From: Clostridiales bacterium UBA1728
GTDB lineage: Bacteria; Bacillota; Clostridia; Oscillospirales; Oscillospiraceae
NCBI GenBank assembly: GCA_002315975.1
Contig: DCIK01000020.1
Location: 1-64,000 of the forward strand
Direction of reading: 5' to 3'
DNA: 64,000 nucleotides
Shown: positions 15,805 through 25,285 of the stretch, piece by piece
Position numbering within the stretch: position 1 is the stretch's first letter
How the letters are laid out: every line of letters starts with the position of its first letter
Position numbers and translations under genes: made by a program
Notes under the pieces: model-generated
Seen by the model: only the letters and a program-made list of their open reading frames with translations
Told to the model about the DNA's origin: nothing
The model's database searches: none

Positions 15805-17523
15805 ATGCGTACTACAAAATTCATTGCCCTGCTGCTCGCCCTTGCCCTGCTGCTGAGTCTCTGCGCCTGCGGTAAGAAGGAAGAGGAAGCCCCGCAGGAG
15901 GAAGAGTATACCCCCTCTGACACGGTTTCGGGCAAGACCCTCACCGGCGGAACCTACAAGGACGATGTGTTCTCTCTGGCGGTGGACTTTGACAAGAGTC
16001 TCAACCCCCTGCGCACCTCCAGCTCCGCCAGTCTGAGCATTGCGGGTCTGGTCTATGACAATGTCTTCGAGGTGGACGCAGACTATAACCTCACTTCCCG
16101 CATCTGCACCGACTGGAAGGTCAACGATGAGGGCAACTTCTGGACCCTCTACATCGACACCACCATCCCCATGCACGACGGCAGCAACCTTACGGCCTAT
16201 GACGTGGCCTATTCCATCCAGCGCGCCATGATCTACTCAAGTCTCTATAAGGGGCGGCTCTATTCCGTGCAGGGCTGCAGCGCCTATGCCAACGACCAGC
16301 TCTGCATCACCACCAGGTATCCGGATACCCGGCTGCCCTGGCGGCTGACCATTCCGGTGATCAGGAATAAATCCATCCTCTCCGACTGCCCCGCCGGCAG
16401 CGGCCCCTATATGTTCGCCTTCGGCGAAGCGGCAGAGACTACCCCCACCCCGGAGCCCACGCCTGCGGGAGAGATCGACTACACTGCCGAGCCTGCCGCT
16501 ACCCCGGAGCCCACGCCCGAGCCCACCCCCGACAGGCTGGTGGCCTTTGATGCCTACGGCGACGGCACCGGTCTGCCCATTGATACCATCTATCTCCGCC
16601 AGTATACCGACCCCGCCTCCATGATCACCGAGTATGAGAGCGGTCTGGTGGATCTGGTGGTCAACGATCCCACGGGCATCTACAATCTGGGCTACGGCGG
16701 CATGAACGAGAAGCGCGTCTTCCCCACCACCAATATGCACTACATCGGCTTCAACGGCTTCAGCGACTTTCTCTGCTATTCCTCCTATCGCCAGCTCCTT
16801 ACCTATTTAATAGACAGAGAGGCCATCGTGGACGAGGTCATGGACGGTTGGGCCGATGCCGCCGCCATCCCCGTGAATCCCCGCTCGGAGCTCTTTGATA
16901 AGGAGCTGTCCGACTCCCTGTCCTACGATACGCAGAAGTGTCAGGAGGCGCTGGCCGCGCTGGGCTGCCGGGATCTGGATGATGACGGGGAGCTGGAGTT
17001 TGCCCTCTCCGGCAGCAAGGTGGAGATCGACATCAACTTTATTGTCTGCTCCGACACCGCCGCCAAGGTCACCGCTGCCAGACGCATCTGCGAGGCCATG
17101 CAGGAGCTGGGCTTCCCCGTGACCCTCAAGGAGCTCTCCTGGAAGGACTTTACCTATATGCTGGCCAATCCCCAGGATGAGGAGACCAAGAAGGCCACCT
17201 TCGATATGTATTATGATGAGGTGGCCATCACCGCCGACTGGGATATGATGCCCTTCTTCGAGGAGGAGGGACCCCTGAACTACGGCTCATGGAAGGTGGA
17301 CAGCGTGACGAACGCCATCAAAGCCTACATGGGTGCCGATCAGGGCGATCAGAAGGCGCAGTGCTCCGCCATGTGCCAGACGCTGGCCCAGGAGGCGCTG
17401 ATCATCCCCGTCTGCTTTGAGAAAAAGGTGGTCATCTCCCACCTGAATGTGATCCGCGGCATGAGCGCCAACCAGTACAATTACTTTACCAATATGCAGG
17501 ACTGGACCATCAAGCTGAAATAA
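15805..17523 (+). CDS. Solute-binding lipoprotein, family 5 (oligopeptide/nickel type)
   Basis: A 572-residue extracytoplasmic binding protein of ABC family 5. It starts with a lipoprotein signal peptide ending SLCAC (likely lipidated Cys22). It has the family pattern of a bilobal peptide-binding protein, including an early LTSRICTDWKVNDEGNFWTL block. Unusually, a Pro-Thr-Glu-rich segment with repeated TPEPTP units is inserted around residues 212-244, presumably a flexible loop. No permease or ATPase genes are adjacent; cdd follows after 13 bases and may be co-transcribed. The ligand is unknown. Confidence 0.85.
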   Translation: MRTTKFIALLLALALLLSLCACGKKEEEAPQEEEYTPSDTVSGKTLTGGTYKDDVFSLAVDFDKSLNPLRTSSSASLSIAGLVYDNVFEVDADYNLTSRICTDWKVNDEGNFWTLYIDTTIPMHDGSNLTAYDVAYSIQRAMIYSSLYKGRLYSVQGCSAYANDQLCITTRYPDTRLPWRLTIPVIRNKSILSDCPAGSGPYMFAFGEAAETTPTPEPTPAGEIDYTAEPAATPEPTPEPTPDRLVAFDAYGDGTGLPIDTIYLRQYTDPASMITEYESGLVDLVVNDPTGIYNLGYGGMNEKRVFPTTNMHYIGFNGFSDFLCYSSYRQLLTYLIDREAIVDEVMDGWADAAAIPVNPRSELFDKELSDSLSYDTQKCQEALAALGCRDLDDDGELEFALSGSKVEIDINFIVCSDTAAKVTAARRICEAMQELGFPVTLKELSWKDFTYMLANPQDEETKKATFDMYYDEVAITADWDMMPFFEEEGPLNYGSWKVDSVTNAIKAYMGADQGDQKAQCSAMCQTLAQEALIIPVCFEKKVVISHLNVIRGMSANQYNYFTNMQDWTIKLK

Positions 17524-17536
17524 GGAGGCAAATGTC

Positions 17537-17920
17537 ATGACCGATCGCGAGCTTCTCACTCTGGCCAGAGATGCCAGCAAGAACGCCTATGTTCCCTATT
17601 CCAAGTTCCATGTGGGCGCTGCCATCGAGTGCGCCGACGGCAAGGTCTACACCGGCTGCAACGTGGAGAACGCCGCCCTGGGCTCCACCATCTGCGCCGA
17701 GCGTACCGCTGCCGTGAAGGCCGTCAGCAGCGGCAGCCGGAATTTCAAGCGCATCGCCGTCACCTCCCCCGACAGCAAGGAGTATTGCTACCCCTGCGGT
17801 GCCTGCCGCCAGTTTCTGGTGGAGTTCAACCCCGACATGGAGGTTCTGGTGGGCCGCGGCGACGACAAGTATGTGAGCTATAAGCTCCGGGAGCTGCTCC
17901 CGGGAGTGTTTAATTACTGA
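17537..17920 (+). CDS. cdd: Cytidine deaminase
   Basis: This 127-residue enzyme converts cytidine and deoxycytidine to uridine forms in pyrimidine salvage. The zinc-site motifs are complete: the CNVENAALGSTICAERTA block contains the Cys and catalytic Glu, and YPCGACRQFL gives the Pro-Cys-x-x-Cys pair. The length fits the small tetrameric type. GGAGG lies before the ATG, 13 bases after the binding-protein stop. The combination with an extracellular binding protein could point to nucleoside uptake, but that protein family is more typical for peptides. Confidence 0.95.
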   Translation: MTDRELLTLARDASKNAYVPYSKFHVGAAIECADGKVYTGCNVENAALGSTICAERTAAVKAVSSGSRNFKRIAVTSPDSKEYCYPCGACRQFLVEFNPDMEVLVGRGDDKYVSYKLRELLPGVFNY

Positions 17921-17937
17921 GCTTTCCCATGATTTCG

Positions 17938-17970
17938 CAGGCCACGGCCTTTCGGCCATGCCGCGTCTTT
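17938..17970 (+). terminator. Possible terminator after cdd
   Basis: A stem of GGCC and neighbouring bases with a TTTC loop (ACGGCC/GGCCAT) is followed by GCGTCTTTT. The T run is set back from the stem, so termination is plausible rather than certain. Confidence 0.4.
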
Positions 17971-18004
17971 TCAGCCTTTCTTTTCCCGCAAAAAGACTCC
18001 GTAG

Positions 18005-18026
18005 GGCACGGCCTCCCGGCCGTGCC
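18005..18026. repeat. GGCACGGCC palindrome
   Basis: GGCACGGCC and GGCCGTGCC pair across a TCCC loop. The same stem recurs at 47673-47694 and a related one lies inside U1 and U2. Confidence 0.6.
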
Positions 18027-18058
18027 GCCGCCGTCGGAAAATCGCAGGCTGTACGGTC

Positions 18059-18177
18059 TTGCCTTCCCCCGTGGGGGAAGGGGGACCGCGAAGCGGTGGA
18101 TGAGGGTCGGGGGCAAGTGCGTAAAGCCTGACCCTCATCAGTCAGCTTCGCTGACAGCTTCCCCCAAAGGGGAAGCC
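18059..18177. repeat. Family C element (C3)
   Basis: The element runs from CTTCCCCC/GGGGGAAG through ACCGC/GCGGT and a perfect GTCAGC/GCTGAC hairpin to TTCCCCC/GGGGAAGCC. It has the same modular build as the elements near 7.3, 9.2, 52.4 and 56.5 kb. With the two smaller palindromes upstream it fills the cdd-to-promoter gap. Confidence 0.65.
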
Positions 18178-18248
18178 GAGGGTTTTCTTTTCTTTCTTCC
18201 ACCCCTCCGCAGGGCATTTTGCCCTGCAATTTTTTTGCAAAAAACCCC

Positions 18249-18277
18249 TTGACATACTGTCTCTGCTCTGCTATACT
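18249..18277 (+). promoter_or_regulatory. Promoter of the ribosomal protein operon
   Basis: TTGACA (18249-18254) and TATACT (18272-18277) are separated by exactly 17 bases. This is the strongest promoter match in the window and lies 282 bases upstream of rpsJ. Confidence 0.85.
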
Positions 18278-18283
18278 CTCCTA

Positions 18284-18558
18284 GTGCCTGTCCGCAGGGC
18301 GGGCGCATTATGCGGTGAAGCGGGAGATTGCGGCAGCAGCCGGTAACTTCCGTGGAGTATGTCCGTGAATCGGGCGGCTGAGAGTTTCCTGCCGACAGAA
18401 CGCGTATATCGTTCGGACGGGGAATAAAACCGGCCAGACTTGTGCCGGTTTGTTTTTCGGACGAAATCTGATACGCACGGCGCGGTGTACGAAATTCTCA
18501 CCGTACCAAAGACGGTGAGAGCCGTCTAAAGTACGAAAAAAGGAAGGAACACTTAACA
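18284..18558 (+). promoter_or_regulatory. Structured 5' leader of the S10 operon with attenuator-like terminator
   Basis: The ~270-base untranslated leader contains an AAACCGGC/GCCGGTTT hairpin followed by GTTTTT (18427-18457), which looks like an intrinsic terminator inside the leader. A CTCACCGT/ACGGTGAG hairpin (18497-18519) follows shortly before the rpsJ ribosome binding site. Such leaders commonly carry ribosomal-protein or growth-rate feedback; which factor acts here is not known. Confidence 0.6.
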
Positions 18559-18867
18559 ATGGCAAAGAAAATGATCCGCATCCGTCTCAAGGCCTATGAC
18601 CACCAGCTTATCGACAAGGCTGCCGAGACCATCGTCGAGACCGTCAAGCGCACTGACGCCCAGGTCTCCGGCCCCATCCCCCTGCCCACCCAGAAGGAGA
18701 TTGTGACCATCCTCCGCGCTACCCACAAGTACAAGGATAGCCGTGAGCAGTTCGAGCGCCGCACCCACAAGCGCCTCATCGACATCATCGGCCCCACCCA
18801 GAAGACCGTTGAAGCCCTGACCGCTCTGGAGCTGCCCGCCGGCGTCGAGATCGAGATCAAGCTCTGA
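18559..18867 (+). CDS. rpsJ: 30S ribosomal protein S10
   Basis: This 102-residue protein is a standard S10, part of the 30S head and also the NusE antitermination factor. Family sequence is clear from [19 protein letters not shown] and the [19 protein letters not shown] loop. AAGGAAGG precedes the ATG. It is the first gene of the operon and is separated from rplC by a 174-base structured gap, unlike the tight spacing of the rest. tuf and fusA, often upstream in Clostridia, are not here. Confidence 0.98.
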   Translation: MAKKMIRIRLKAYDHQLIDKAAETIVETVKRTDAQVSGPIPLPTQKEIVTILRATHKYKDSREQFERRTHKRLIDIIGPTQKTVEALTALELPAGVEIEIKL

Positions 18868-18902
18868 TTCGACAGGCAATCGCAAATCCCTTTCCCCCGC
18901 GC

Positions 18903-19013
18903 GTTTGAAAGTTTTCAAACGAAATAAATTGTATGAACCCTTTGCCCTCAGCCGGGCAGGGTCAAGTCGGGAGCCTCCGGCACGGTCCCAATGCCGTGGC
19001 CATGCGACCCGAC
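18903..19013 (+). promoter_or_regulatory. Two hairpins in the rpsJ-rplC gap
   Basis: A perfect palindrome GTTTGAAA/TTTCAAAC (18903-18920) is followed by an interrupted stem-loop. GTCGGG (18966-18971) pairs with CCCGAC (19008-19013) around an inner CACGG/CCGTG hairpin. The second ends 10 bases before the rplC ribosome binding site, so it may modulate rplC translation. Confidence 0.5.
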
Positions 19014-19041
19014 CAATAACCTGAAAGGAGCAAATACCCCA

Positions 19042-19767
19042 ATGAAGAAAGCCATTATTGGCAAGAAGGTCGGCATGACTCAGATCTTCGACGAAACGGG
19101 CAAGGTAGTTCCCGTTACCGTCATCGAGGCCGGCCCCTGCACGGTGGTACAGAAGAAGACCGTTGAGAAGGAAGGCTACGCCTCCGTCCAGCTGGGCTAT
19201 GAAGAGACCGCCGAGCGCAAGCTCACCAAGCCTGAGAAGGGCCATCTGGCCAAGGCCGGCGTGGGCGCCCTCAAAGTCCTGCACGAGTTCCGCCTGGAGA
19301 ACGCCGGCGAAATGAATGTGGGCGACGTGATCAAGGCCGACACCTTCAAGGAAGGCGACAAGGTCGATGTCACCGGCATTTCCAAAGGCAAGGGCTACCA
19401 GGGCGTCGTCAAGCGCTGGGGCCAGGGCCGCACTCCCATGAGCCACGGCGGTGGTCCCGTTCACCGTCACGCCGGTTCCATGGGCTCCTCTGCCGATCCC
19501 GCCCGCATCATGCCCGGCAAGAACCAGGCCGGTCACATGGGCGATGAGCAGGTCACCGTCCAGAACCTCGACATCGTCAAGGTTGACAGCGAGCTGAACA
19601 TGATCGTCATCCGCGGCGCCATCCCCGGCCCCAAGGGCGGCATCGTCGTCATCAAGAACACTGTCAAGAACCAGAAGGTCAAGCAGGTCAGCGTTGCCGG
19701 CACTGTCAACCCGCAGAAGCAGTCCGCTCGTATGAACCCCCAGAAGGCCTCTGCGCGTAACCGCTAA
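19042..19767 (+). CDS. rplC: 50S ribosomal protein L3
   Basis: L3 is an early-assembly 50S protein reaching the peptidyl transferase centre. Family blocks are [18 protein letters not shown] and [20 protein letters not shown]. At 241 residues it is about 30 longer than usual. The extra length is a C-terminal Lys/Gln/Asn-rich tail after the conserved [11 protein letters not shown]. The start at 19042 with AAAGGAG upstream is chosen over the in-frame ATG at 18991, which would read through the leader hairpin. Confidence 0.97.
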   Translation: MKKAIIGKKVGMTQIFDETGKVVPVTVIEAGPCTVVQKKTVEKEGYASVQLGYEETAERKLTKPEKGHLAKAGVGALKVLHEFRLENAGEMNVGDVIKADTFKEGDKVDVTGISKGKGYQGVVKRWGQGRTPMSHGGGPVHRHAGSMGSSADPARIMPGKNQAGHMGDEQVTVQNLDIVKVDSELNMIVIRGAIPGPKGGIVVIKNTVKNQKVKQVSVAGTVNPQKQSARMNPQKASARNR

Positions 19768-19785
19768 GAAAGGAGAGTTTGAATT

Positions 19786-20409
19786 ATGCCTAAGGCTAAT
19801 CTGTACAACATGGCCGGCGAAGTGGTCGGCGAGGTTGAGCTCTCCGAGGCCATCTTTGGCATCGAGCCCAACGAGACTGTTCTCCACGCTGCTATCAAGA
19901 ATCACCTGGCCAACTGCCGTCAGGGCACTCAGTCCGCTCTGACCAAGGGTGAAGTCAGCTACTCCACCGTGAAGCCCTGGCGCCAGAAGGGCACCGGCCG
20001 CGCCCGCGCCGGCTACAAGGGCAGCCCCGTGTGGTACCACGGCGGTGTCGCCTTCGCTCCCAAGCCCCGTGATTACAGCTACACCATTAACCGCAAGGAA
20101 AAGCGTCTTGCTCTGAAGAGCGCTCTGTCCCTGAAGGCTGCCGATTCCCGCATCATCGTGGTTGACGGCCTCAAGCTGGACGAGATCAAGACCAAGGCCA
20201 TGCAGCAGTTCCTCGGCAAGCTGAATGTGAACTGCCAGGCCATGATCGTCACCGAGAACAAGGACGAGGTCATCGTGAAGTCCGCCCGCAACATCCCCGG
20301 CGTCGTCACCACCATCGCCTCCATCCTGTCCCCCTACGAGGTCATGAAGGCCCGCGTCATGATTATTGACAAGGCTGCCCTTGCCAAGATCGAGGAGGTT
20401 TACGCCTGA
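19786..20409 (+). CDS. rplD: 50S ribosomal protein L4
   Basis: L4 (207 residues) lines the peptide exit tunnel; in enterobacteria it also represses its own operon, which has not been shown for this lineage. The extended tunnel loop is visible as [21 protein letters not shown] and the following [14 protein letters not shown] precedes the ATG. The stop codon overlaps the rplW start by one base (TGATG), implying translational coupling. Confidence 0.98.
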   Translation: MPKANLYNMAGEVVGEVELSEAIFGIEPNETVLHAAIKNHLANCRQGTQSALTKGEVSYSTVKPWRQKGTGRARAGYKGSPVWYHGGVAFAPKPRDYSYTINRKEKRLALKSALSLKAADSRIIVVDGLKLDEIKTKAMQQFLGKLNVNCQAMIVTENKDEVIVKSARNIPGVVTTIASILSPYEVMKARVMIIDKAALAKIEEVYA

Positions 20410-20705
20410 TGAAGACCGCTTACGATATCGTGATTCGCCCCATCATCACCGAGCAGTCCATGGAAGACCTGGACATCAAGAAGTACGTTTTCGAGGTGGA
20501 CAAGACTGCCACCAAGATCGAAATCAAGAAGGCTGTGGAAGAAATCTTCGGCGTGACCGTTCTCAAGGTCAACACCGTCACCGTCCACGGCAAGGAAAAG
20601 CGCACCGGCCGCTATCCCGCAGGTTACTCCAAGACCTGGAAGAAGGCCGTTGTGAAGCTGAGCGAAGGTTCCAAGAGCATTGAAATCTTCGAAGGCATGG
20701 CTTAA
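20409..20705 (+). CDS. rplW: 50S ribosomal protein L23
   Basis: L23 (98 residues) sits at the tunnel exit and docks trigger factor and the signal recognition particle. The sequence [23 protein letters not shown] is close to the family pattern with a 'TEQS' version of the usual TEKS. The start overlaps the last base of rplD. It contains the AEE/VNT region needed for trigger factor docking. Confidence 0.97.
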   Translation: MKTAYDIVIRPIITEQSMEDLDIKKYVFEVDKTATKIEIKKAVEEIFGVTVLKVNTVTVHGKEKRTGRYPAGYSKTWKKAVVKLSEGSKSIEIFEGMA

Positions 20706-20719
20706 GGGAGGAAAAGAGA

Positions 20720-21556
20720 ATGGCTATTAAAACTTATCGTCCCACTACGCCGGCCCGCCGCCAGATGACCGTCTCCGGCTTCGAGGGCGTTGACAAGCAC
20801 GCCAAGCCCGAGAAGTCTCTGCTGGAGACCAAGAAGAAGAACGCCGGCCGCAACAGCTACGGCCGCATCACTGTCCGCCACCACGGCGGCGGCAACCGTC
20901 AGAAGTACCGCATCATCGACTTCAAGCGTCAGCGGCACGACGACGAGGCCACCGTGCTCCGTCTGGAGTACGACCCCAACCGCAGCGCTTTCATCGCCCT
21001 CATCCAGTATGAGGACGGCGAGAAGGCCTATATCCTGGCCCCCAACGGCATCGGCGCCGGCGACAAGGTCGTCAGCGGCGAGAACGTTGATATCAAGGCC
21101 GGCAACTGCCTGCCTCTGGCCAACATCCCCGTGGGCACCATGATCCACAACATCGAGATGTACCCCGGCAAGGGCGCTCAGCTGGTTCGCGGCGCCGGCG
21201 ACGGTGCGCAGCTCATGGCCAAGGAGAACGGCATGGCCACCGTGCGTCTGCCCTCCGGCGAAATGCGCAAGATCCGCATGAACTGCTATGCCGTCATCGG
21301 CATCGTGGGCAACGGCGATCACGCCAACGTCTCTCTGGGCAAGGCCGGTCGTGTGCGCCACATGGGTTGGCGTCCCACCGTCCGCGGCTCCGTTATGAAC
21401 CCCAATGACCACCCCCACGGCGGTGGCGAAGGCAAGTCTCCTGTCGGCCGTCCCGGCCCTGTGACTCCCTGGGGCAAGCCCACTCTGGGTTACAAGACCC
21501 GCAAGAAGAAGAATCCCACCGACAAGTACATTGTCAAGCGCCGCAACGCTAAGTAA
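20720..21556 (+). CDS. rplB: 50S ribosomal protein L2
   Basis: L2 (278 residues) is required for subunit joining and peptidyl transfer. [20 protein letters not shown] and the C-terminal [15 protein letters not shown] are family-diagnostic, the latter containing the conserved histidine. Length is normal. It is preceded by GGGAGG and separated from rplW by 14 bases. Confidence 0.98.
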   Translation: MAIKTYRPTTPARRQMTVSGFEGVDKHAKPEKSLLETKKKNAGRNSYGRITVRHHGGGNRQKYRIIDFKRQRHDDEATVLRLEYDPNRSAFIALIQYEDGEKAYILAPNGIGAGDKVVSGENVDIKAGNCLPLANIPVGTMIHNIEMYPGKGAQLVRGAGDGAQLMAKENGMATVRLPSGEMRKIRMNCYAVIGIVGNGDHANVSLGKAGRVRHMGWRPTVRGSVMNPNDHPHGGGEGKSPVGRPGPVTPWGKPTLGYKTRKKKNPTDKYIVKRRNAK

Positions 21557-21572
21557 GGAGGGAAAGGATTAA

Positions 21573-21845
21573 ATGAGCAGAAGCATTAAGAAAGGCCCCT
21601 TCGCCGCTCCTGAGCTGCTGAAGCGTGTCGAAGAGCTGAACAAGGCCGGTGAGAAGAAGGTCCTCAAGACCTGGTCCCGCGCCTCCACCATTTTCCCGTC
21701 CTTCGTCGGTCACACCTTCGCCGTGCATGACGGTCGCCGTCATGTCAGCGTGTATATCACCGAAGATATGGTCGGTCACAAGCTGGGCGAGTTCGTGCCT
21801 ACCCGCACGTTCCGCGGCCACAGCGGCAGCAAGACCGGTAAGTAA
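21573..21845 (+). CDS. rpsS: 30S ribosomal protein S19
   Basis: S19 (90 residues) is a head protein partner of S13. [19 protein letters not shown] and the C-terminal [18 protein letters not shown] identify it. AAGGAGG precedes the ATG, and the gap to rplV is 14 bases. Confidence 0.98.
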   Translation: MSRSIKKGPFAAPELLKRVEELNKAGEKKVLKTWSRASTIFPSFVGHTFAVHDGRRHVSVYITEDMVGHKLGEFVPTRTFRGHSGSKTGK

Positions 21846-21859
21846 GGAGGAGAAGTAAT

Positions 21860-22201
21860 ATGGAAGCAAGAGCTGAACACAAGTACGCCCGTATTTCTCC
21901 CCGCAAGGTCCAGATCGTCTGCGATCTGATTCGTGACAAGGACGCCGCCACTGCCCGCGGCATTCTGATGAATACCCCCAAGGAAGGCGCCCGCCTTCTT
22001 CTGAAGGTTCTCGACTCCGCCTGCGCCAACGCCGAGAACAACCACGAGATGGACCCTGCGAAGCTGTATGTGGCTAAGACCTGGGTCGCCCCCGGCCCCA
22101 TTCTGAAGCGTGGCCGTGCCACCGCTCGTGGCCGCTACTCCCGCATCCTGAAGAGAACCAGCCACATCATCGTCACCGTGGCTGAGAAAGAGGAGGCTTA
22201 A
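21860..22201 (+). CDS. rplV: 50S ribosomal protein L22
   Basis: L22 (113 residues) forms part of the exit tunnel constriction and is a macrolide-resistance target. [18 protein letters not shown] at the N-terminus and [20 protein letters not shown] in the tunnel loop are characteristic. It is followed by rpsC after two bases. Confidence 0.98.
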   Translation: MEARAEHKYARISPRKVQIVCDLIRDKDAATARGILMNTPKEGARLLLKVLDSACANAENNHEMDPAKLYVAKTWVAPGPILKRGRATARGRYSRILKRTSHIIVTVAEKEEA

Positions 22202-22203
22202 TC

Positions 22204-23097
22204 ATGGGTCAGAAAGTTAATCCGCACGGCCTCCGCGTCGGCGTCATCAAGGATTGGGAATCCCGCTGGTATGCTCGCCCCGATAAGGTGGGCGATCTGA
22301 TCGTCGAGGACAACAAGATCCGCAATTACCTCAAGAAGAAGCTTTATTCCGCCGGTGTGCCCACCATCGAGATCGAGCGCGACAGCGCCAAGGTCCGCAT
22401 CTTCATCCACTGCTCCCGTCCCGGTGTTGTCATCGGCAAGGGCGGAGCGGAGATCGAGAAGCTGCGTCAGGAAGTGGAAACCCTCATCGGCAAGCCCGTG
22501 GCCCTCTCCATCGTTGAGGTCCGCACCCCCGATACCAACGCGCAGCTGGTGGCCGAGAACATCGCCCAGCAGCTCGAGAAGCGCATCGGCTTCCGCCGCG
22601 CCATGAAGAATGCCATCTCCCGCGCCATGCGTCTGGGTGTCAAGGGCGTTAAGGTGCAGTGCTCCGGCCGTCTCGGCGGCGCCGAGCTTTCCCGCGTGGA
22701 GACCTACCACGAGGGCACCATCCCCCTGCAGACCCTCCGTGCCGACATCGATTACGGTCTGGCCGAGGCTGCCACCACCTACGGTCGCATCGGCGTCAAG
22801 GTCTGGATCTACAAGGGTGAGATCCTCACCACCACCCTGCGCACCACTCCCCGCGTGATGGACACCAACAAGCCCACCGATCGCAAGCGCGATGACCGCC
22901 GCAACAACCGTCGCGACGGTGACCGTCGTCAGGGCGGCTACAATCGTCAGGGCGGCCAGGGCGGCTACAATCGTCAGGGTCAGGGCCAGCAGGGCGGCTA
23001 CAACCGTCAGGGCGGCCAGGGCCAGGGCGGCTACAACCGTCAGGGCGGCTACAACCGCAACGCCGCTCCCGCTCCCAAGGAAGGAGGCAACAACTAA
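22204..23097 (+). CDS. rpsC: 30S ribosomal protein S3 with a long Gly/Tyr/Asn/Arg/Gln repeat tail
   Basis: The first ~208 residues are a normal S3, with the KH domain ([16 protein letters not shown]) and the C-terminal S3 domain that form the mRNA entry channel. The protein continues to 297 residues. The added ~88 residues begin with a charged stretch ([15 protein letters not shown]), then contain five GGYNR repeats separated by Gln/Gly linkers, and end with an Ala/Pro-rich tip. Most S3 proteins end near 210-230. The repeat region is in frame and followed by rplP with a one-base overlap, so the tail is real coding sequence rather than a frameshift. Confidence 0.96.
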   Translation: MGQKVNPHGLRVGVIKDWESRWYARPDKVGDLIVEDNKIRNYLKKKLYSAGVPTIEIERDSAKVRIFIHCSRPGVVIGKGGAEIEKLRQEVETLIGKPVALSIVEVRTPDTNAQLVAENIAQQLEKRIGFRRAMKNAISRAMRLGVKGVKVQCSGRLGGAELSRVETYHEGTIPLQTLRADIDYGLAEAATTYGRIGVKVWIYKGEILTTTLRTTPRVMDTNKPTDRKRDDRRNNRRDGDRRQGGYNRQGGQGGYNRQGQGQQGGYNRQGGQGQGGYNRQGGYNRNAAPAPKEGGNN

Positions 23098-23537
23098 TGT
23101 TAATGCCCAAGAGAGTTAAGTATCGCCGTCAGCAGCGCGGCCGCATGAAGGGCAAGGCCCTCCGCGGCAACGTGGTCAACTACGGCGAGTTCGGCCTGGT
23201 TGCTACCGAGCCCTGCTGGATCACTGCCAACCAGATCGAGGCTGCTCGTGTTGCCATGACCCGTTACACCAAGCGTGGCGGTCAGGTGTGGATCAAGATC
23301 TTCCCCGACAAGCCTGTTACCGCCAAGCCCGCTGAGACCCGTATGGGTTCCGGCAAAGGTTCCCCCGAGTACTGGGTGGCCGTGGTCAAGCCCGGTCGCG
23401 TAATGTTTGAGATCGCCGGTGTTCCCGAAGAGAACGCCCGCGAGGCCCTGCGTCTTGCCAGCCACAAGCTGCCCTGCAAGACCAAGATCGTCAAGGCCGA
23501 AGTGTCCGAGAACGGTGGTGAAGAAGATGAAGGCTAA
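23097..23537 (+). CDS. rplP: 50S ribosomal protein L16
   Basis: L16 (146 residues) positions tRNA in the A site. [21 protein letters not shown] and [18 protein letters not shown] are diagnostic. The start overlaps the rpsC stop (TAATG). A second ATG two codons on is possible, but AAGGAGG is better spaced for the first. The C-terminus is extended slightly by an acidic ENGGEEDEG, under which the rpmC start lies. Confidence 0.97.
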   Translation: MLMPKRVKYRRQQRGRMKGKALRGNVVNYGEFGLVATEPCWITANQIEAARVAMTRYTKRGGQVWIKIFPDKPVTAKPAETRMGSGKGSPEYWVAVVKPGRVMFEIAGVPEENAREALRLASHKLPCKTKIVKAEVSENGGEEDEG

Positions 23538-23715
23538 TGAAATCCGCAGCATGTCCGTAACCGAGCTGAACACCAAGCTCGCTGAACTGAAGAAGGATCT
23601 TTTCATGCTCCGTATGCAGCTCGCCACCAATCATCTTGATAACCCCGTGCGCATTTCCGTTGTACGGCGCGACATCGCTCGTGTCAAGACCGTGCTCCGC
23701 GAAAAGCAGCAGTGA
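23527..23715 (+). CDS. rpmC: 50S ribosomal protein L29
   Basis: L29 (62 residues) is a small two-helix protein near the tunnel exit. [20 protein letters not shown] and the C-terminal [15 protein letters not shown] are typical. The ATG at 23527 lies inside the end of rplP (11-base overlap), which fits other Firmicutes operons. A longer frame upstream is only a shadow of rplP. Confidence 0.96.
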   Translation: MKANEIRSMSVTELNTKLAELKKDLFMLRMQLATNHLDNPVRISVVRRDIARVKTVLREKQQ

Positions 23716-23729
23716 GGAGGTAACGAATA

Positions 23730-23990
23730 ATGACTGAAAGAACTTCTTCCCGCAAGGTGCGCGTGGGCAAGGTCGTCTCCGACAAGATGGACAAGACCGT
23801 GGTCGTCATCGTTGAGGATCGCGTGGCTCACCCCGTTTACAAGAAGATTATTGGCCGTACCTATCGCCTGAAGGCTCACGACGAGAACAACGAGTGCCGC
23901 ATCGGTGATAGAGTCCGCGTGATGGAGACCCGCCCCCTGTCCAAGGACAAGCGCTGGCGCGTGGTCGAAATCGTTGAGAAAGCTAAGTAA
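23730..23990 (+). CDS. rpsQ: 30S ribosomal protein S17
   Basis: S17 (86 residues) is a primary 16S-binding OB-fold protein. [19 protein letters not shown] and [16 protein letters not shown] match the family. GGAGG precedes the ATG after a 14-base gap. Confidence 0.98.
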   Translation: MTERTSSRKVRVGKVVSDKMDKTVVVIVEDRVAHPVYKKIIGRTYRLKAHDENNECRIGDRVRVMETRPLSKDKRWRVVEIVEKAK

Positions 23991-24002
23991 GGAGGCAACG
24001 TA

Positions 24003-24377
24003 ATGATTCAGGCTGAAAGCTATCTGAAGGTTGCCGACAACACTGGCGCCAAGGAGCTCAAGTGCATCCGCGTGCTGGGCGGCTCCAAGCGCAAGTATGG
24101 CAACATTGGCGACATCATTGTTGCCAGCGTCCGCAAGGCTGCCCCCGGCGGCAGCGTCAAGAAGGGCGACGTGGTTCGCGCCGTTATCGTCCGCAGCGCC
24201 AAGGGCGTCCGTCGTGCCGACGGCACCTACGTCCGCTTCGACGAGAACGCTGCCGTTCTCATCGGCGGCGTGGAGGACAAGAACCCCAAGGGCACCCGTA
24301 TCTTTGGGCCCGTGGCCCGCGAGCTCCGTGACAAGGAATTCATGAAGATCCTGTCCCTGGCTCCCGAAGTGATTTGA
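24003..24377 (+). CDS. rplN: 50S ribosomal protein L14
   Basis: L14 (124 residues) bridges the subunits and contacts release and silencing factors. [20 protein letters not shown] and [18 protein letters not shown] are close to the family consensus. Length is two residues over the usual 122. It is preceded by AAGGAGG. Confidence 0.98.
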   Translation: MIQAESYLKVADNTGAKELKCIRVLGGSKRKYGNIGDIIVASVRKAAPGGSVKKGDVVRAVIVRSAKGVRRADGTYVRFDENAAVLIGGVEDKNPKGTRIFGPVARELRDKEFMKILSLAPEVI

Positions 24378-24390
24378 GGAGGGCACCGGA

Positions 24391-24696
24391 ATGAAGATTC
24401 GTAAAGACGATACCGTTGTTGTCCTGTCCGGCCGTGACAAGGGCAAGCAGGGCAAGGTTCTGAGCGCTGAGCCCAAGACCGGCAAGGTCATTGTGGAAGG
24501 CGTCCAGGTCGCCACCAAGCACCGCAAGGCCCGCAAGCAGGGCGAGGAGTCCGGCATCATCACCATGCCCACCCCCGTCTATGCCAGCAAGGTCATGCTC
24601 ATCTGCCCCAAGTGCGGCAAGCCCACCCGCGTGGGTCACGCCGTTGAGGGCGACAAGAAGTTCCGCGCCTGCAAGAAGTGCGGCGCCAAGTTCTAA
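24391..24696 (+). CDS. rplX: 50S ribosomal protein L24
   Basis: L24 (101 residues) starts 50S assembly. It has the KOW motif at the N-terminus ([20 protein letters not shown]) and a C-terminal four-cysteine zinc knuckle (CPKCGKPTR and CKKCGAKF), the C-plus form found in many Firmicutes. It is preceded by GAGGAGGG. Confidence 0.98.
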   Translation: MKIRKDDTVVVLSGRDKGKQGKVLSAEPKTGKVIVEGVQVATKHRKARKQGEESGIITMPTPVYASKVMLICPKCGKPTRVGHAVEGDKKFRACKKCGAKF

Positions 24697-24716
24697 GGGA
24701 AAGGAGGACCACTATA

Positions 24717-25268
24717 ATGGCTTATGTTGCTCGTATGAAGAAGAAGTATCAGGAAGAGGTCGCTCCCGCCCTGATGCAGAAGTTCCAGTACAAGTCCGTC
24801 ATGCAGATCCCCAAGATCGACAAGATCGTTGTGTCTGTCGGCTGCGGCGACTGCAAGGACAACGCCAAGGCTCTGGAAGGCGTTATCAAGGAAATCAGCG
24901 AGATCACCGGTCAGCACGCCGTTGCCACCGTGGCTCGCAAGTCCGTCGCTAACTTCAAGCTCCGTGAGGGCATGAAGGTCGGCGTGAAGGTCACTCTCCG
25001 TCAGGACCGTATGTGGGAGTTCCTGGACCGTCTGTTCAACGTGGCTCTGCCCCGTGTCCGTGACTTCCGCGGCATCTCCGCCGACGCCTTCGACGGCCGT
25101 GGCAACTACTCCCTCGGCATCAAGGAGCAGATCATCTTCCCCGAAATCGACTACGATAAGATCGAGAAGCTGCGCGGCATGAACATTGCCATCTGCACCA
25201 CCGCCAAGACCGATGAGGAAGCCCGTGAGCTGCTCCGCGCCATGGGTGCTCCCTTCGTCACCGAATAA
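24717..25268 (+). CDS. rplE: 50S ribosomal protein L5
   Basis: L5 (183 residues) binds 5S r[43 protein letters not shown] and the [17 protein letters not shown] stretch identify it. The usual VGxGEA is GCGDCK here. The ATG at 24717 with AAAGGAGG is chosen; an upstream in-frame start would lie within rplX. Confidence 0.97.
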   Translation: MAYVARMKKKYQEEVAPALMQKFQYKSVMQIPKIDKIVVSVGCGDCKDNAKALEGVIKEISEITGQHAVATVARKSVANFKLREGMKVGVKVTLRQDRMWEFLDRLFNVALPRVRDFRGISADAFDGRGNYSLGIKEQIIFPEIDYDKIEKLRGMNIAICTTAKTDEEARELLRAMGAPFVTE

Positions 25269-25285
25269 TAGGAGGAAAAGTTAGA

